Source of the DNA: Emcibacter sp.
GTDB lineage: Bacteria; Pseudomonadota; Alphaproteobacteria; Sphingomonadales; Emcibacteraceae
Assembly: GCA_021647465.1 (NCBI GenBank)
Contig: JAKIUQ010000001.1
Span: 248,001-312,000, forward strand
Length of the DNA stretch: 64,000 nt
Direction: 5' to 3'
Positions 24,265-34,196 of the stretch are shown one piece after another. The translations under genes and the position numbers were made by a program. Below the pieces are notes generated by a model. It was not told the origin of the DNA. It saw only the letters and a program-made list of their open reading frames with translations, and made no database searches. Positions within the stretch are counted from its first letter, which is position 1; each line of letters begins with the position of its first letter.

Positions 24265-24912
24265 TCATGATTCATGAACAATACCGGGCAGTAATGGCAC
24301 AAATTTAACCGGCATCAGATTTTCCTGCATAAACCCATCTTCCTTGCGGGTAATACGTATAATATGCTGGGTTTTTCCCTGTGCGCCAATGGGGATTACC
24401 ATAATGCCGCCAATCTTTAATTGTTGCAGAAGTAAATCTGGAATTTCTTCTGAGGCCGCCGTCACCATAATACGGTCAAACGGGGCCTGTTCCGGCCAGC
24501 CTTTCATGCCATTGCCAAAAAGCGTTGTGATATTAAAAACATTCAATTTTTCAAACATCTGCGCCGCGCCATTCAACAAGGGTAAATGGCGTTCAATCGT
24601 GAATAACCGGCGGCATAATTTGGCCAAAACCACGGATTGATAACCGGACCCGGTGCCGACTTCCAAAATTTTATGATTTTTAGAAATACCAAGAGCTTCT
24701 GTCATAAAGGCGACGACAAAGGGCTGGCTAATGGTTTGGCCACTATTGATCGGAAGGGCGGCATTTTCATAGGCCTGACTGCGCAGGGCCTTCGGAATGA
24801 AGTCTTCGCGGGGGATGGCGGCAATAGCGGCCAAAACGTCCTCATCCTTTATGCCCTCTTCGCGCAATTCTGATAAAAGGCGTGCTTTTTTATCTGATAA
24901 AGTCAAGGTCAT
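24265..24912 (-). CDS. pcm: Protein-L-isoaspartate O-methyltransferase
   Basis: This 215-residue SAM-dependent methyltransferase repairs isoaspartyl residues in damaged proteins. It has the PCMT blocks REDFIPKALRSQAYENAALPI, GQTISQPFVVAFM and the SAM motif ILEVGTGSGYQSVVLA at about residues 79-94. The ATG overlaps the surE stop codon (TAATG), so the genes are translationally coupled, as in many proteobacteria. Confidence 0.94.
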   Translation of the reverse strand: MTLTLSDKKARLLSELREEGIKDEDVLAAIAAIPREDFIPKALRSQAYENAALPINSGQTISQPFVVAFMTEALGISKNHKILEVGTGSGYQSVVLAKLCRRLFTIERHLPLLNGAAQMFEKLNVFNITTLFGNGMKGWPEQAPFDRIMVTAASEEIPDLLLQQLKIGGIMVIPIGAQGKTQHIIRITRKEDGFMQENLMPVKFVPLLPGIVHES

Positions 24913-25691
24913 TAAAAATCTTTATTCATTTGTTCTCTGATGGTTAAAAGAGAATTTTCATGCGTTAAGTTAAGATGTAATGGCGTGACAGATATATATC
25001 CTTCTTTAATGGCCGCAAGGTCAGTCTCCGGTTCTGGTTCGCCATATTCCCGCCGAAAACCTATCCAGTAATAATTTCCGCCTCTGGGGTCTTTTCGTTT
25101 TTCAATGAACAGTTCCGCATCATCCCTGAAACCCTGATGGGTGGTTCTTATCCCTTTGAGTTTATCCGGATAAAGCGGAAAATTAACATTCATGAATACA
25201 CCCTCTTGCCAAGGCACAGAAATCAGGGTTGTCAAGACAGAAAGCCCGTGGTCTCTTGCAACCTGATATAAATCATAAGGATAGTCCCGCTTGACCTCCT
25301 GACTAAAGGCGATAGAGGGGATATGACAAATAGTGCCTTCCATCGCCGCAGAAATTGTGCCGGAATAGGTCATATCCTCCGCCAGATTAACCCCCCTGTT
25401 TACGCCAGAGAGCAACAAAGTGGGTTTTTCAGGCATAAGCGTGTGCGTTGCCATCATGACGCAGTCTGTGGGTGTTCCCTTCACCGAGAAAAACTTTTCA
25501 TCAATCTGACGGTAACGCACAGGTTCATGCAAAGACAATGAATGACCCTTGCCGCTTTGTTCTTCCTCCGGCGCAACAATCCAGACATCATCGCTGATAG
25601 ATCTTGCCATATCTTCCAATAGCTTCAGGCCGGGCGAATTATAACCATCATCATTGGTGATTAATATACGTGCCGAAATAGAATTACTCAT
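24912..25691 (-). CDS. surE: 5'/3'-nucleotidase SurE
   Basis: This 259-residue metal-dependent phosphatase removes phosphate from nucleoside monophosphates, and also exopolyphosphates, as a stress or stationary-phase function. The metal-binding NDDG (residues 13-16) in ILITNDDGYNSPGL, the LSGVNRGVNLAEDMTYSGTISAAMEG stretch near 93 and MNVNFPLYP are present. It overlaps serS by four bases and pcm by one. Confidence 0.94.
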   Translation of the reverse strand: MSNSISARILITNDDGYNSPGLKLLEDMARSISDDVWIVAPEEEQSGKGHSLSLHEPVRYRQIDEKFFSVKGTPTDCVMMATHTLMPEKPTLLLSGVNRGVNLAEDMTYSGTISAAMEGTICHIPSIAFSQEVKRDYPYDLYQVARDHGLSVLTTLISVPWQEGVFMNVNFPLYPDKLKGIRTTHQGFRDDAELFIEKRKDPRGGNYYWIGFRREYGEPEPETDLAAIKEGYISVTPLHLNLTHENSLLTIREQMNKDF

Positions 25692-26971
25692 GACGCTTTA
25701 TGGCATTCTATGGTCTTCTTTCCCCCCATATAAGGCCGAAGAACTTCCGGAATTACGATACTGCCATCCTGTTGCTGATAATTTTCCAACAGGGCCACCA
25801 AAGTGCGCCCAACAGCAAGCCCGGAACCATTAAGCGTGTGAACAAAACGGGTTTTCTTGTCGCCGCTGGCCCGGCAACGGGTATTCATGCGGCGGGCTTG
25901 GAAATCTCCGGTATTGGAGCAGCTGGAAATTTCACGGTACGCCCCTTGCCCCGGCAGCCAAACCTCAAGATCATAGGTTTTCTGGGCGGCAAACCCCATA
26001 TCTCCGGCGCATAATATCAATTTACGATAGGCCAGACCAAGGCGCTGCAATATTTGCTCGGCAGCCCCGGTCATGCGTTCCAATTCGTCATGGCTTTGTT
26101 CCGGCGTTGTAATGCTGACCAGTTCCACCTTGTTAAATTGATGCAGCCGGATCATCCCGCGCGTATCGCGGCCTGCGGAGCCGGCCTCTGACCTGAAACA
26201 CTGGCTTAACGTTGTAAAGCGGCGCGGCAGTGTTTCTTCTTCCAATATATCCCCGCGAACTATATTGGTCAGCGGGACTTCTCCTGTTGGAATCATATAA
26301 TGGCCGGAGGTCGCTTCGAAAAGGTCATCTTTAAATTTGGGCAGGTTGCCTGTGCCAAAAAGAGCATGATCCCGCACCAATAATGGCACGCTGGTCTCCT
26401 GATAACCAAATTCTGAAGTATGAATGTCCAGCATGAAAGATGATAGCGCCCGTTCCAGCTTTGCCAAATCTCCATGCAAAATGACAAAACGCGCGCCGGA
26501 CATACGGGCGGCCCCTTCAAAATCCATCATTTCAAGCGCTTCGCCTAAATCAAAATGCTGTTTGGGCTCAAAGTCGAACTCTGGAACACGGCCCCATTTC
26601 AGGATTTCAACATTATCCTCTTCACCTGCGCCATGCGGCACATCATCGGCCGGGATATTGTCCAAACGGCACATTTTTTGATTTAATTCATCAGAAATAT
26701 TGCGCACATCTTCTTCCAAGGCCGTCATACGGGCCTTGATGTCTGCAACTTCCTTGATGATTTCGGCGGCATCCAGACCTTTTGATTTTGCCTGACCAAT
26801 TTCCTTAGACGCCGTATTACGCCGGGATTGACAATCCTGCAACTGGGTTTTCTTTTCACGTAACTTTGTATCAAGCGCGATTAAATCCGCGGATTGCGGG
26901 GCAATATTACGCCTGCTCCAGCCCAGATCAAAAGCTTCGGGGTTTTCCCGAATAGCCTTGATGTCAAACAT
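25688..26971 (-). CDS. serS: Seryl-tRNA synthetase
   Basis: This 427-residue class II synthetase attaches serine to tRNA(Ser). The N-terminal coiled-coil arm that contacts the tRNA variable loop covers about residues 25-105 (LDTKLREKKTQLQDCQSRRNTASKEIG). Catalytic motif 2 is RCFRSEAGSAGRDTRGMIRLHQF near 260, and motif 3 lies at GSGLAVGRTLVALLENYQ near 383. EISSCSNTGDFQARR is the serine-binding signature. It overlaps tatC by eight bases and surE by four. Confidence 0.96.
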   Translation of the reverse strand: MFDIKAIRENPEAFDLGWSRRNIAPQSADLIALDTKLREKKTQLQDCQSRRNTASKEIGQAKSKGLDAAEIIKEVADIKARMTALEEDVRNISDELNQKMCRLDNIPADDVPHGAGEEDNVEILKWGRVPEFDFEPKQHFDLGEALEMMDFEGAARMSGARFVILHGDLAKLERALSSFMLDIHTSEFGYQETSVPLLVRDHALFGTGNLPKFKDDLFEATSGHYMIPTGEVPLTNIVRGDILEEETLPRRFTTLSQCFRSEAGSAGRDTRGMIRLHQFNKVELVSITTPEQSHDELERMTGAAEQILQRLGLAYRKLILCAGDMGFAAQKTYDLEVWLPGQGAYREISSCSNTGDFQARRMNTRCRASGDKKTRFVHTLNGSGLAVGRTLVALLENYQQQDGSIVIPEVLRPYMGGKKTIECHKAS

Positions 26972-27821
26972 TGTTTTTGTCCTTAATGGTTAAACGAATA
27001 AAAATAATTGAAATTTCATATAAAATTAGTATCGGTATGCCAAGCCCAATTTGACTGATCGGATCGGGCGGTGTCATTATGGCGGCAAAAGCAAAGGCCG
27101 CCACAATCATATATTTTCGTTTAGCCGCAAGGCCATTTGCCGTCACAATCCCGACCCGCGCCAAAAGAACCAATAAAATAGGCAGCTGGAAACTAATGCC
27201 AAAGGCCAAAATAAGCAACATGACAAGTGACCAATATTCCCTGACCGTTGGTAATAGTTCAATGGATAAAACGCCCGCCAGTTTTTCTTTGCTTATGCCC
27301 GCAGCGGCGTCGGCCACATCAGGAGAAATCGCCTGCGGCCCAAGCTGAAAAGACATGAAAAAATTCCACGCATTGGGAATAACCAGATAATAGGCCAATG
27401 CCGCGCCCATAAGAAATAATACCGGCGTCCCGATCAGGAAGGGCAGAAAGGCCTTTTTCTCATTTCCATATAATCCCGGGGCAACAAATTTCCATAATTG
27501 GATAGAAATCAGGGGAAAGGTCAGGCAAAAGGCGGCAAAAAAGGAAATCTTCAGATAGACAAAAAAGGCCTCATGCATGCCGGTATAGATCATTTTGGCA
27601 TCCTGATCATATTTTAGGGATACATCAACATAGGGCTGCGCCAAAAAAATATAAATTTCTTCGTTGAAATAAAAACACACAACAAAAGCCACAAGTATAT
27701 AGCCGGCCACCCAAAGCAATCGCCGCCTGAGCTCTATCAAATGCTCCAGTAACGGCGCGGCACTTTTATCAAGCTCATCTGCCTCATCTTTTTTGGCATT
27801 TTTCGCTGGCAGGTCAGTCAT
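26964..27821 (-). CDS. tatC: Sec-independent protein translocase TatC
   Basis: This 285-residue, six-helix inner-membrane protein recognises twin-arginine signal peptides with TatB. The N-terminal LLEHLIELRRRLLW (24-37), FVYLKISFFAAFCLTFPLISIQLWKFVAPGLY and the late LARVGIVTANGLAAKRKYMIV with ALIMTPPDPISQ-like ending are family signatures. Its TatABC system probably exports the twin-arginine TRAP binding protein encoded near the right end of the window. Confidence 0.95.
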   Translation of the reverse strand: MTDLPAKNAKKDEADELDKSAAPLLEHLIELRRRLLWVAGYILVAFVVCFYFNEEIYIFLAQPYVDVSLKYDQDAKMIYTGMHEAFFVYLKISFFAAFCLTFPLISIQLWKFVAPGLYGNEKKAFLPFLIGTPVLFLMGAALAYYLVIPNAWNFFMSFQLGPQAISPDVADAAAGISKEKLAGVLSIELLPTVREYWSLVMLLILAFGISFQLPILLVLLARVGIVTANGLAAKRKYMIVAAFAFAAIMTPPDPISQIGLGIPILILYEISIIFIRLTIKDKNNV

Positions 27822-28105
27822 ACAGGATCCTTTTTATCCTGTTCTTCTTCCGGTTTGATATCCGGTACCGTATCATTCACATCTAATGGTATATTTCCGG
27901 CCTCGTTCAATTTTCGGGTGACTTCCTCTAATTCAACTTCATCCGCCATTTGCTTGATGCTGGTTTGAAATTCCTGTCCCATGGATCTTATTTTTGAAAT
28001 AAACCGGCCAATATTGCGCAGCAGCGCGGGCAAGTCTTTTGGTCCAACCACGATAATGGCCAGTAAGACAATCATAAACATTTCTATCATGCCGATATCG
28101 AACAT
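27818..28105 (-). CDS. tatB: Sec-independent protein translocase TatB
   Basis: This 95-residue protein has an N-terminal membrane helix (about 2-20), the VVGPKDLPALLRNIGRFISKIRSM amphipathic helix that distinguishes TatB from TatA, and an acidic tail. It forms the signal-peptide receptor with TatC. It overlaps tatC by four bases. Confidence 0.93.
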   Translation of the reverse strand: MFDIGMIEMFMIVLLAIIVVGPKDLPALLRNIGRFISKIRSMGQEFQTSIKQMADEVELEEVTRKLNEAGNIPLDVNDTVPDIKPEEEQDKKDPV

Positions 28106-28125
28106 TTTATGTCTCGGGAATTAAG

Positions 28126-28359
28126 TTAACTATTTGTTTTTTTTGACTTTATGTCTTTAACATCAGTTTCAGATTTTTGATCAATGACTTTTGGGTCCTG
28201 CTTTATTTCAGCCGAATCGATATCTTCTTCTGCCATGCCCTTTTTGAAACTTTTAATGCCTTTCGCCACATCGCCCATAAGATCAGAAATTTTCCCTCGA
28301 CCAAACAGTAAAACCAATAACAAAACAACAATAGCAATTTGCCAAAAACTTAAGCCCAT
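28126..28359 (-). CDS. tatA: Sec-independent protein translocase TatA
   Basis: This 77-residue pore-forming Tat component has membrane helix residues 5-19, then LFGRGKISDLMGDVAKGIKSFKKGM with the conserved Phe-Gly hinge and amphipathic helix, and a charged tail rich in Asp and Lys. AAGGAG lies well placed before the ATG. It starts the tatABC set, 141 bases after scpB; that interval shows no clear promoter. Confidence 0.94.
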   Translation of the reverse strand: MGLSFWQIAIVVLLLVLLFGRGKISDLMGDVAKGIKSFKKGMAEEDIDSAEIKQDPKVIDQKSETDVKDIKSKKTNS

Positions 28360-28500
28360 GAGTATTCTCCTTTTTGAAGAGCATTTCTTTCACCTTGAAA
28401 CCATACGGGGATTGCGCATTAGCCGTGAAATTTACATGATGAAAATCAACGAAATTGAATAGGAAAGCAACATAAAAAATATTTATTACGATGAAATATT

Positions 28501-29106
28501 TTATTCCCCGGCAGAACCCGGTAATTCGGGCTGTTCTTCTATCGGTTTATCATCTCCCAACAGGTTAAGGCGGGAAGTATTCACATTGGCCAGAAAGCCC
28601 GCCGCCTTCAGCTCCGAAAGGCCGGGCAGATCTTTAATGCTATTCAGCCCGAAATGAACCAGAAAATTTTCCGTTGTGCCATATGTCATTGGCCTGCCGG
28701 GCGTTCTGCGGCGGCCCATGGGCCGAACCCACACGGCTTCCATTAAAACGTCAAGAATGCCTTTGCTTAAGGATACACCGCGGATCTCTTCTATTTCAGC
28801 ACGTGTGACAGGCTGATGATAAGATATTATCGCCAGTGTTTCCACAGCCGCCCGTGACAGCCTTTTATCTTCCTCCACTTCTTTTCTCAGCAAGAATGCC
28901 AGATCAGGCGCCGTCTGAAACATCCATTTTCCGGCAATTTCCACAAGGTTCACGCCCCGTTTTTCATAATGCTCCTGTAAATTGCGTAACAAGCTCTCAA
29001 TTTTCACCTCTTCAGGCAGGCAGTCTGCAAGTGCAATAGAAGATAATGGTTTATCACTGGCGAATAACAAGGCTTCTATTATTCGGGTATGTTCAATGGT
29101 TTCCAT
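28501..29106 (-). CDS. scpB: Segregation and condensation protein B
   Basis: This 201-residue kleisin-associated protein has two winged-helix domains (about 8-85 and 90-165). Typical motifs are IIEALLFASDKPLS at the start, LSRAAVETLAIISYHQPVTRAEIEEIRGV near 83 and RRRTPGRPMTYGTTENFLVHFG near 132. With ScpA and SMC it forms bacterial condensin for chromosome segregation. It starts 19 bases after scpA. Confidence 0.94.
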   Translation of the reverse strand: METIEHTRIIEALLFASDKPLSSIALADCLPEEVKIESLLRNLQEHYEKRGVNLVEIAGKWMFQTAPDLAFLLRKEVEEDKRLSRAAVETLAIISYHQPVTRAEIEEIRGVSLSKGILDVLMEAVWVRPMGRRRTPGRPMTYGTTENFLVHFGLNSIKDLPGLSELKAAGFLANVNTSRLNLLGDDKPIEEQPELPGSAGE

Positions 29107-29125
29107 GACTTTTCCTTATTTTGGC

Positions 29126-29920
29126 TTAATCCTTACGATCCGTTTTCCTGATGAATAACGGGCCAAAAGCTTGTTTCTGGACAATTTCGGCCTTTCCTGA
29201 ACGCGCCATTTCCAGGGAGGCCGTGAACAGGCTTGCTTTAACAGACCGCTTCATATTATCTGCCATGTTAGAATCCGGTAGAAACTGGTATAAATCCGTC
29301 CAGTCAACGGCAAGTCCGATCATCCCTTTTAAACGTTCCAATGCTTGATCCAATGTATAAACATCTCTTTTATGGATACGAATATCTGCAATGGCATTTC
29401 GTGTTTTATGATCCGCATAAACCCTGAGCAAATCATATAAACTCAATTCAAAAACGGCATTTTTGGTCACGATCACGGGTTCCGGCATTCCGCGTGCAAA
29501 CACATCCCGCCGCAATTGATTACGTGACATCAGTCGCGCGGAAGAGTCTCTGATGGCGCTTAACCTTTGTAGCTGATAGGTCAGCCGGGCGGCCATTTCT
29601 TCGGCGGAAAATTCTTCTTCTGAATTTTCTTCGGGTAAGAGCAGGCGTGATTTTAAATAAGCCAGCCAAGCCGCCATCACAAGGTAATCCGCCGCCTTTT
29701 CAAGCTTTTGCACTTTGGCATCGGCGACAAATTTTAAGAACTGCTGTACCAGTTCCAGAATTGAAATCTGTTTCAGGTCAACTTTTTGAGTTCTGGCCAA
29801 GGCAAGCAAAACATCAAGCGGACCTTCAAAGCCATCAATATCAAGGATCAGAACCGCGTCACTATCCAATGCGGTTCCTATATCAAATTCTGATTGCTCT
29901 TTTGTCTCTTTGTCGCTCAT
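29126..29920 (-). CDS. scpA: Segregation and condensation protein A
   Basis: This 264-residue kleisin bridges SMC heads and binds ScpB. The N-terminal IDGFEGPLDVLLALARTQKVDLKQISILELVQQFL (about 27-61) and KAADYLVMAAWLAYLKSRLLLP near 79 are diagnostic, and a C-terminal winged-helix occupies about 190-255. It lies 14 bases downstream of the M50 protease gene. Confidence 0.94.
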   Translation of the reverse strand: MSDKETKEQSEFDIGTALDSDAVLILDIDGFEGPLDVLLALARTQKVDLKQISILELVQQFLKFVADAKVQKLEKAADYLVMAAWLAYLKSRLLLPEENSEEEFSAEEMAARLTYQLQRLSAIRDSSARLMSRNQLRRDVFARGMPEPVIVTKNAVFELSLYDLLRVYADHKTRNAIADIRIHKRDVYTLDQALERLKGMIGLAVDWTDLYQFLPDSNMADNMKRSVKASLFTASLEMARSGKAEIVQKQAFGPLFIRKTDRKD

Positions 29921-29934
29921 TCATTCTCTTTAAA

Positions 29935-30603
29935 TTAACTTGGCGCGATCCATCCGGCCAATTGTTGAACAAGATCAATAACGGGCATCAACACCGCCCA
30001 TAGAATATTTAAGTTCAATCCAATTTGCTGCCCGAGCATCGGTAACAGGAATAACCCTATTATGATAAACATACCATATGGTTCAACCCGTGATAAGGGC
30101 CGCGCGATGAAATCCGGCAGCAGGCCAACCGCGACCCTTCCCCCATCCAGAGGCGGGATTGGTAACATATTAAACACCGCGAGAAGCGCATTGATAAAGA
30201 TAGCATATTTAATATTTTCCACCAACCAAACACCGGCAATATTAGGTAAAAAACCGACCACATGCAGTAAAAGTGCGGCACATATCACCAAAATTATATT
30301 TGCTGTCGGCCCGGCAAGCGCGACCAGCACCATATCTCTTCGGGGGTTGTTCAGGTTATTAAAATTTATCGGCACCGGTTTGGCGTATCCAAATAAAAAA
30401 CCCCCAGACATTAATAACATCAACGGTAAAATTATTGTGCCAAAAATATCAATATGAACAATGGGGTTAAAACTTACCCGTCCGAGTAATTTGGCCGTAT
30501 TATCCCCTAATTTATAGGCCACCCAGGCATGGGCGGCCTCATGAAATGTTATGGCCAAAAGCAATGGCAGTACGATCACAGGCAACAGCTGTAAAAAATC
30601 CAT
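29935..30603 (-). CDS. Site-2-protease-family (M50) membrane metalloprotease
   Basis: This 222-residue polytopic protein has the zinc-binding HEAAH at residues 21-25 and the third-ligand region PIPPLDGGRVAVG near 148. It belongs to the compact, PDZ-less M50 group (YwhC/SREBP S2P-like), often located next to scpAB. Substrates are unknown. It is cotranscribed with nagZ upstream (42 bases) and scpA downstream. Confidence 0.9.
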   Translation of the reverse strand: MDFLQLLPVIVLPLLLAITFHEAAHAWVAYKLGDNTAKLLGRVSFNPIVHIDIFGTIILPLMLLMSGGFLFGYAKPVPINFNNLNNPRRDMVLVALAGPTANIILVICAALLLHVVGFLPNIAGVWLVENIKYAIFINALLAVFNMLPIPPLDGGRVAVGLLPDFIARPLSRVEPYGMFIIIGLFLLPMLGQQIGLNLNILWAVLMPVIDLVQQLAGWIAPS

Positions 30604-30645
30604 ATCAGTGAAATCCCGTTAATATTTACTTAAGTTACCTACATA

Positions 30646-31653
30646 TTAATTTTTGAGGACTTTTTCCAGCCATTTAACCAGTTCATCCGCATCAACCTCT
30701 GAAATTTCATCGCGTGACTTGAACATATCCGCTATCCAGTTCTCACTTACCATATTAACATCATATAAAGCCTCCAGCAGCGCGCGGCGTTCTGTCAGCG
30801 GCGCGTTGCAATGGAGGATAAGGTCGCAGCCAGCCCTTAAAGCTTGCTTGGCATTGGCTGAGGGATTGCCTGATAAGGCTTTCATATTGACATCATCTGA
30901 AATCAACACCCCCTTAAAGCCGATTTCTTCCCTGATCACTTGCCGGATAACTTTTTCTGACAGGGTCGCAGGATTTATCGCATCTATGGCCGAATAAACC
31001 ACATGGGCTGTCATGGCAAGCGGCATATGATTTAAGGCCTTAAAGGGGGCAAAATCCGTTTTGGATAATATATCTCGCGAGGTATCGACAATTGGCAGGT
31101 CAATATGGCTATCCACGGTTGCGCGGCCATGACCCGGGATATGTTTTATAACCGGCAAAACGCCGCCAGACAGCAGGCCTTCGCAAGCTGCCTCGCCCAA
31201 TTTTGCCACAATATCCCCATTTTCGCCATATGATCTATCGCCAATCACTTTATCCGCGCCGGAGAAATATAGATCCAATAAAGGGTAACAATTAACGGAT
31301 ATGCCCAAAGATCTGAGTTCATCTGCCATCAAACGGGCATTTATTTTGGTGGCGACCAAGCCCATCTCGCTATCTTTTTTATATAAAGTGAGCAAGGCTT
31401 TACCGCTTGGGGGCTTTCGCCAATATTCCGGGTTCAAGCGGCAGACACGCCCGCCCTCCTGATCAATGAAGATCGGCACATCTTCGCGATCAACCGCTTT
31501 TTTCATCTCATCGGTAAGTCTTTTAAGCTGGCTTGGTGACTGGCAATTCCGGGCGAATAATATAAAGCCAAAAGGGTCGAGCTCATTAAAAACAGCTGTC
31601 TCATCCGCTGTTAAGGAAAGACCATCACAATCCAATATTACGGGCCTTGCCAT
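30646..31653 (-). CDS. nagZ: Beta-N-acetylhexosaminidase (family GH3)
   Basis: This 335-residue cytoplasmic glycosidase removes N-acetylglucosamine from anhydromuropeptides in cell-wall recycling. The GH3/NagZ motifs FIDQEGGRVCRLNP (about 62-75), VIKHIPGHGRATVDSHIDLP near 163 with the catalytic histidine, and GVLISDDVNMKALSG near 244 with the aspartate nucleophile are intact. It abuts the SPOR-domain gene with no gap, so the two are coupled. Confidence 0.93.
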   Translation of the reverse strand: MARPVILDCDGLSLTADETAVFNELDPFGFILFARNCQSPSQLKRLTDEMKKAVDREDVPIFIDQEGGRVCRLNPEYWRKPPSGKALLTLYKKDSEMGLVATKINARLMADELRSLGISVNCYPLLDLYFSGADKVIGDRSYGENGDIVAKLGEAACEGLLSGGVLPVIKHIPGHGRATVDSHIDLPIVDTSRDILSKTDFAPFKALNHMPLAMTAHVVYSAIDAINPATLSEKVIRQVIREEIGFKGVLISDDVNMKALSGNPSANAKQALRAGCDLILHCNAPLTERRALLEALYDVNMVSENWIADMFKSRDEISEVDADELVKWLEKVLKN

Positions 31654-32403
31654 CTATTTTACCATCACAATGCAGGCTTGTTTCTTTGTCTTTAATCCGG
31701 CGCAGATATTATCTGCCTGTTCTCTTGATGTAACCAGCCCTCCTCTAAGTCGATAAAGGACGCCTTTTTTACCCAAATCAATCATCATGACATCAGGACT
31801 GAGGCCCGACAGAAGTGCGGGATTATCATTTTTGAGTTTTTCCCATAGCTGTTCTGCGGTTTCTTTCTTACCAAAAGCCCCGAGTTGAACAAGAAAGCCA
31901 TCAGTGCCGCCTTTTACAGACGGGGCAATGGCGGCAACAGACTGTGCGACAGATTCTGGTTTTACAACAAGATTTTCGTCCTGATTATTTTCCTTTGGCG
32001 AAGCAACAATGGTTGTATCGACAATTTTTTCTGTCATTTTTATTTCAGGCGTTTTTATTTTTGGTCTGTCAAGAGGCAGCTCGGCACTGGCCCCAAGGCT
32101 TTCATCATGTTCAGTTTCGCCAGAGGTCACGCGGTTGAAAACATTTTTATCTTGATTGAGGACTTCCATGCCGCCCGGATTTTCCGGCTTTACTTTTATG
32201 ACAGAATTATCTGCCCGCACAACAGGCACCGGCCCGTTACTCGCGCCTTCCATATAACTATACCAGATCAACCCGCCAAAGATGGCTAAAATAATAACCG
32301 TTAACGCCGCCACAAACATACGTCGGCCGGTCATATCGCCCTCGTCCGTATATTCCTCCGGTAATGGCTGCAGCCATGATGATTTTTCATTTTCATCTGA
32401 CAT
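31654..32403 (-). CDS. SPOR-domain inner-membrane protein
   Basis: This 249-residue protein has one transmembrane helix at about 30-49 (FVAALTVIILAIFGGLIWYSY), a low-complexity periplasmic linker, and a C-terminal SPOR domain (about 168-249, GFLVQLGAFGKKETAEQLWEKL and LYRLRGGLVTSREQADNICAGL). SPOR domains bind denuded peptidoglycan at division sites. It sits between argS and nagZ, a common alphaproteobacterial order. Overall design resembles FtsN or DedD-type proteins, but orthology is not clear. Confidence 0.87.
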   Translation of the reverse strand: MSDENEKSSWLQPLPEEYTDEGDMTGRRMFVAALTVIILAIFGGLIWYSYMEGASNGPVPVVRADNSVIKVKPENPGGMEVLNQDKNVFNRVTSGETEHDESLGASAELPLDRPKIKTPEIKMTEKIVDTTIVASPKENNQDENLVVKPESVAQSVAAIAPSVKGGTDGFLVQLGAFGKKETAEQLWEKLKNDNPALLSGLSPDVMMIDLGKKGVLYRLRGGLVTSREQADNICAGLKTKKQACIVMVK

Positions 32404-32432
32404 CCTAAATCCCTTCCCGTGATGTTATTTCT

Positions 32433-34184
32433 CTACATTTCTTTAACTGGTTCCACGCCTAATATATCAAGGCCTGCCGCAATAATATTCGCCGTGGCCG
32501 TAATCAGGGCCAATCGAGATAAAGTCTTGTCCCTATCATCTGCGATTATGAAGCGAAGATCAAGATGATCATTACCTTTATTCCATAGGCCATGGAATTC
32601 AGAGGCTAACTCATAAAGAAAATAGGAAATTCTATGCGGTTCGCGTGCGAGGGCAGCACTTTCCACAAAGCGCGGCCAGTTCATCATATTCTTGATCAGC
32701 GCCAATTCACTTTTATCCGTTAAAAGGCTCATATCTGCCGTTGCCAGCGCCGCCGCAGAAATATCCATATCGGGATAACCCTCCAGAGCTTTGCGCAATA
32801 CTGAATATACCCTCGCGTGGGCATATTGCACATAGAATACCGGATTATCCTTTGATTGTTCCGTCACGCGCGCAAAATCAAATTCAAGAGAAGCATCATT
32901 TTTACGGGTCAACATGATGAAGCGCACCACATCCTTGCCCACCTCATCCACAATATCGCGCATGGTGATAAAGGCTCCCGAACGCTTTGACATTTTGACC
33001 GGCTTGCCGTCCCTGAGCAGTTTAACCATCTGGCACAGTCTAACATCAAAATCTATTTTGCCGTCACTTAAGGCATCAATGACTGATTCAACGCGTTTGA
33101 CATAGCCGCCATGATCCGCGCCCCAGACATCAATCAAATGCGTAAAGCCGCGTTCCATTTTATCATAATGATAGGCCACATCAGCGGCGAAATAGGTCCA
33201 GCTGCCATCTGATTTCTTGACGGCCCGATCAACATCATCGCCAAAATCCGTTGATTTAAACAGGGTTTGCGGGCGCTCTTCCCAATCATCCGGCTTTTTG
33301 CCCTTCGGGGCCTCCAATATGCCGGTATAAATCAGGCCTTTGTCGGCAAGTTTATCCAGAGCAGTTTGAATTTTGCCGCTTTCATGAAGAATGGTCTCCG
33401 AGAAAAACACATCATGCTTAATAGAAAGTGTTTCAAGGTCGGCGCGTATCATAACCATCATGGCGTCCGTGGCAAACTGCCGAATATCCTTAAGCCATTC
33501 ACTTTCACCCGCATCCAGCCATCTATCCCCATATTTATCAGCCAGCGCCTGCCCCACGGGAATGAGATAATCCCCGGGATATAAGCCTTCCGGAATTTCG
33601 CCAATCTCAACGCCCAGGGCTTGCTTATATCGCAGGTAAGCGGATATTGCCAAAACATCAATCTGCCCCCCCGCGTCATTGATATAATATTCACGGGTCA
33701 CATCATATCCGACAAAAGCCATTAAAGAAACCAAAGCATCACCAAAAATCGCACCCCGGCAATGACCAACGTGAAGCGGCCCTGTCGGATTGACCGAAAC
33801 ATATTCCACATTGACTTTATCATGACGGCCTATCTCTGAACGGCCATAATCTTTTCCGGCTTTCAGGATGTTCGTCACCTGCGACTGGATTAAATTTTGC
33901 TTTAAGGTGATATTGATAAAGCCTGGGCCAGCCACATCCACCTTTTCAACGCCGTCCACCAGCTTAAGGCCCGCCGCGATCATTTCAGCAATATCACGGG
34001 GTTTCATTCGCGCCTGCTTGGTCAACACCATGGCTATATTAGTGGAAATATCCCCGTGGGAGGCGTCACGCGGCGGTTCAATAGTTACATTTTTCAGATC
34101 AAGGCCATCGGGTAATTTATCGGCATTCCCAAGGTCAGACATGATCGTTTTCAACGCGTCAAAATAAGTATCAAAAATATTCAT
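32433..34184 (-). CDS. argS: Arginyl-tRNA synthetase
   Basis: This 583-residue class I synthetase attaches arginine to tRNA(Arg). The HIGH-type motif HVGH is at residues 138-141 in NPTGPLHVGHCRGAIFGD, the KMSKS-type motif is KMSKRSG near 376, and the Arg-specific N-terminal Add1 domain (PPRDASHGDISTNIAMVL) and C-terminal anticodon domain are present. It follows dgt by 12 bases. Confidence 0.96.
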   Translation of the reverse strand: MNIFDTYFDALKTIMSDLGNADKLPDGLDLKNVTIEPPRDASHGDISTNIAMVLTKQARMKPRDIAEMIAAGLKLVDGVEKVDVAGPGFINITLKQNLIQSQVTNILKAGKDYGRSEIGRHDKVNVEYVSVNPTGPLHVGHCRGAIFGDALVSLMAFVGYDVTREYYINDAGGQIDVLAISAYLRYKQALGVEIGEIPEGLYPGDYLIPVGQALADKYGDRWLDAGESEWLKDIRQFATDAMMVMIRADLETLSIKHDVFFSETILHESGKIQTALDKLADKGLIYTGILEAPKGKKPDDWEERPQTLFKSTDFGDDVDRAVKKSDGSWTYFAADVAYHYDKMERGFTHLIDVWGADHGGYVKRVESVIDALSDGKIDFDVRLCQMVKLLRDGKPVKMSKRSGAFITMRDIVDEVGKDVVRFIMLTRKNDASLEFDFARVTEQSKDNPVFYVQYAHARVYSVLRKALEGYPDMDISAAALATADMSLLTDKSELALIKNMMNWPRFVESAALAREPHRISYFLYELASEFHGLWNKGNDHLDLRFIIADDRDKTLSRLALITATANIIAAGLDILGVEPVKEM

Positions 34185-34196
34185 AATTCAGGCAAC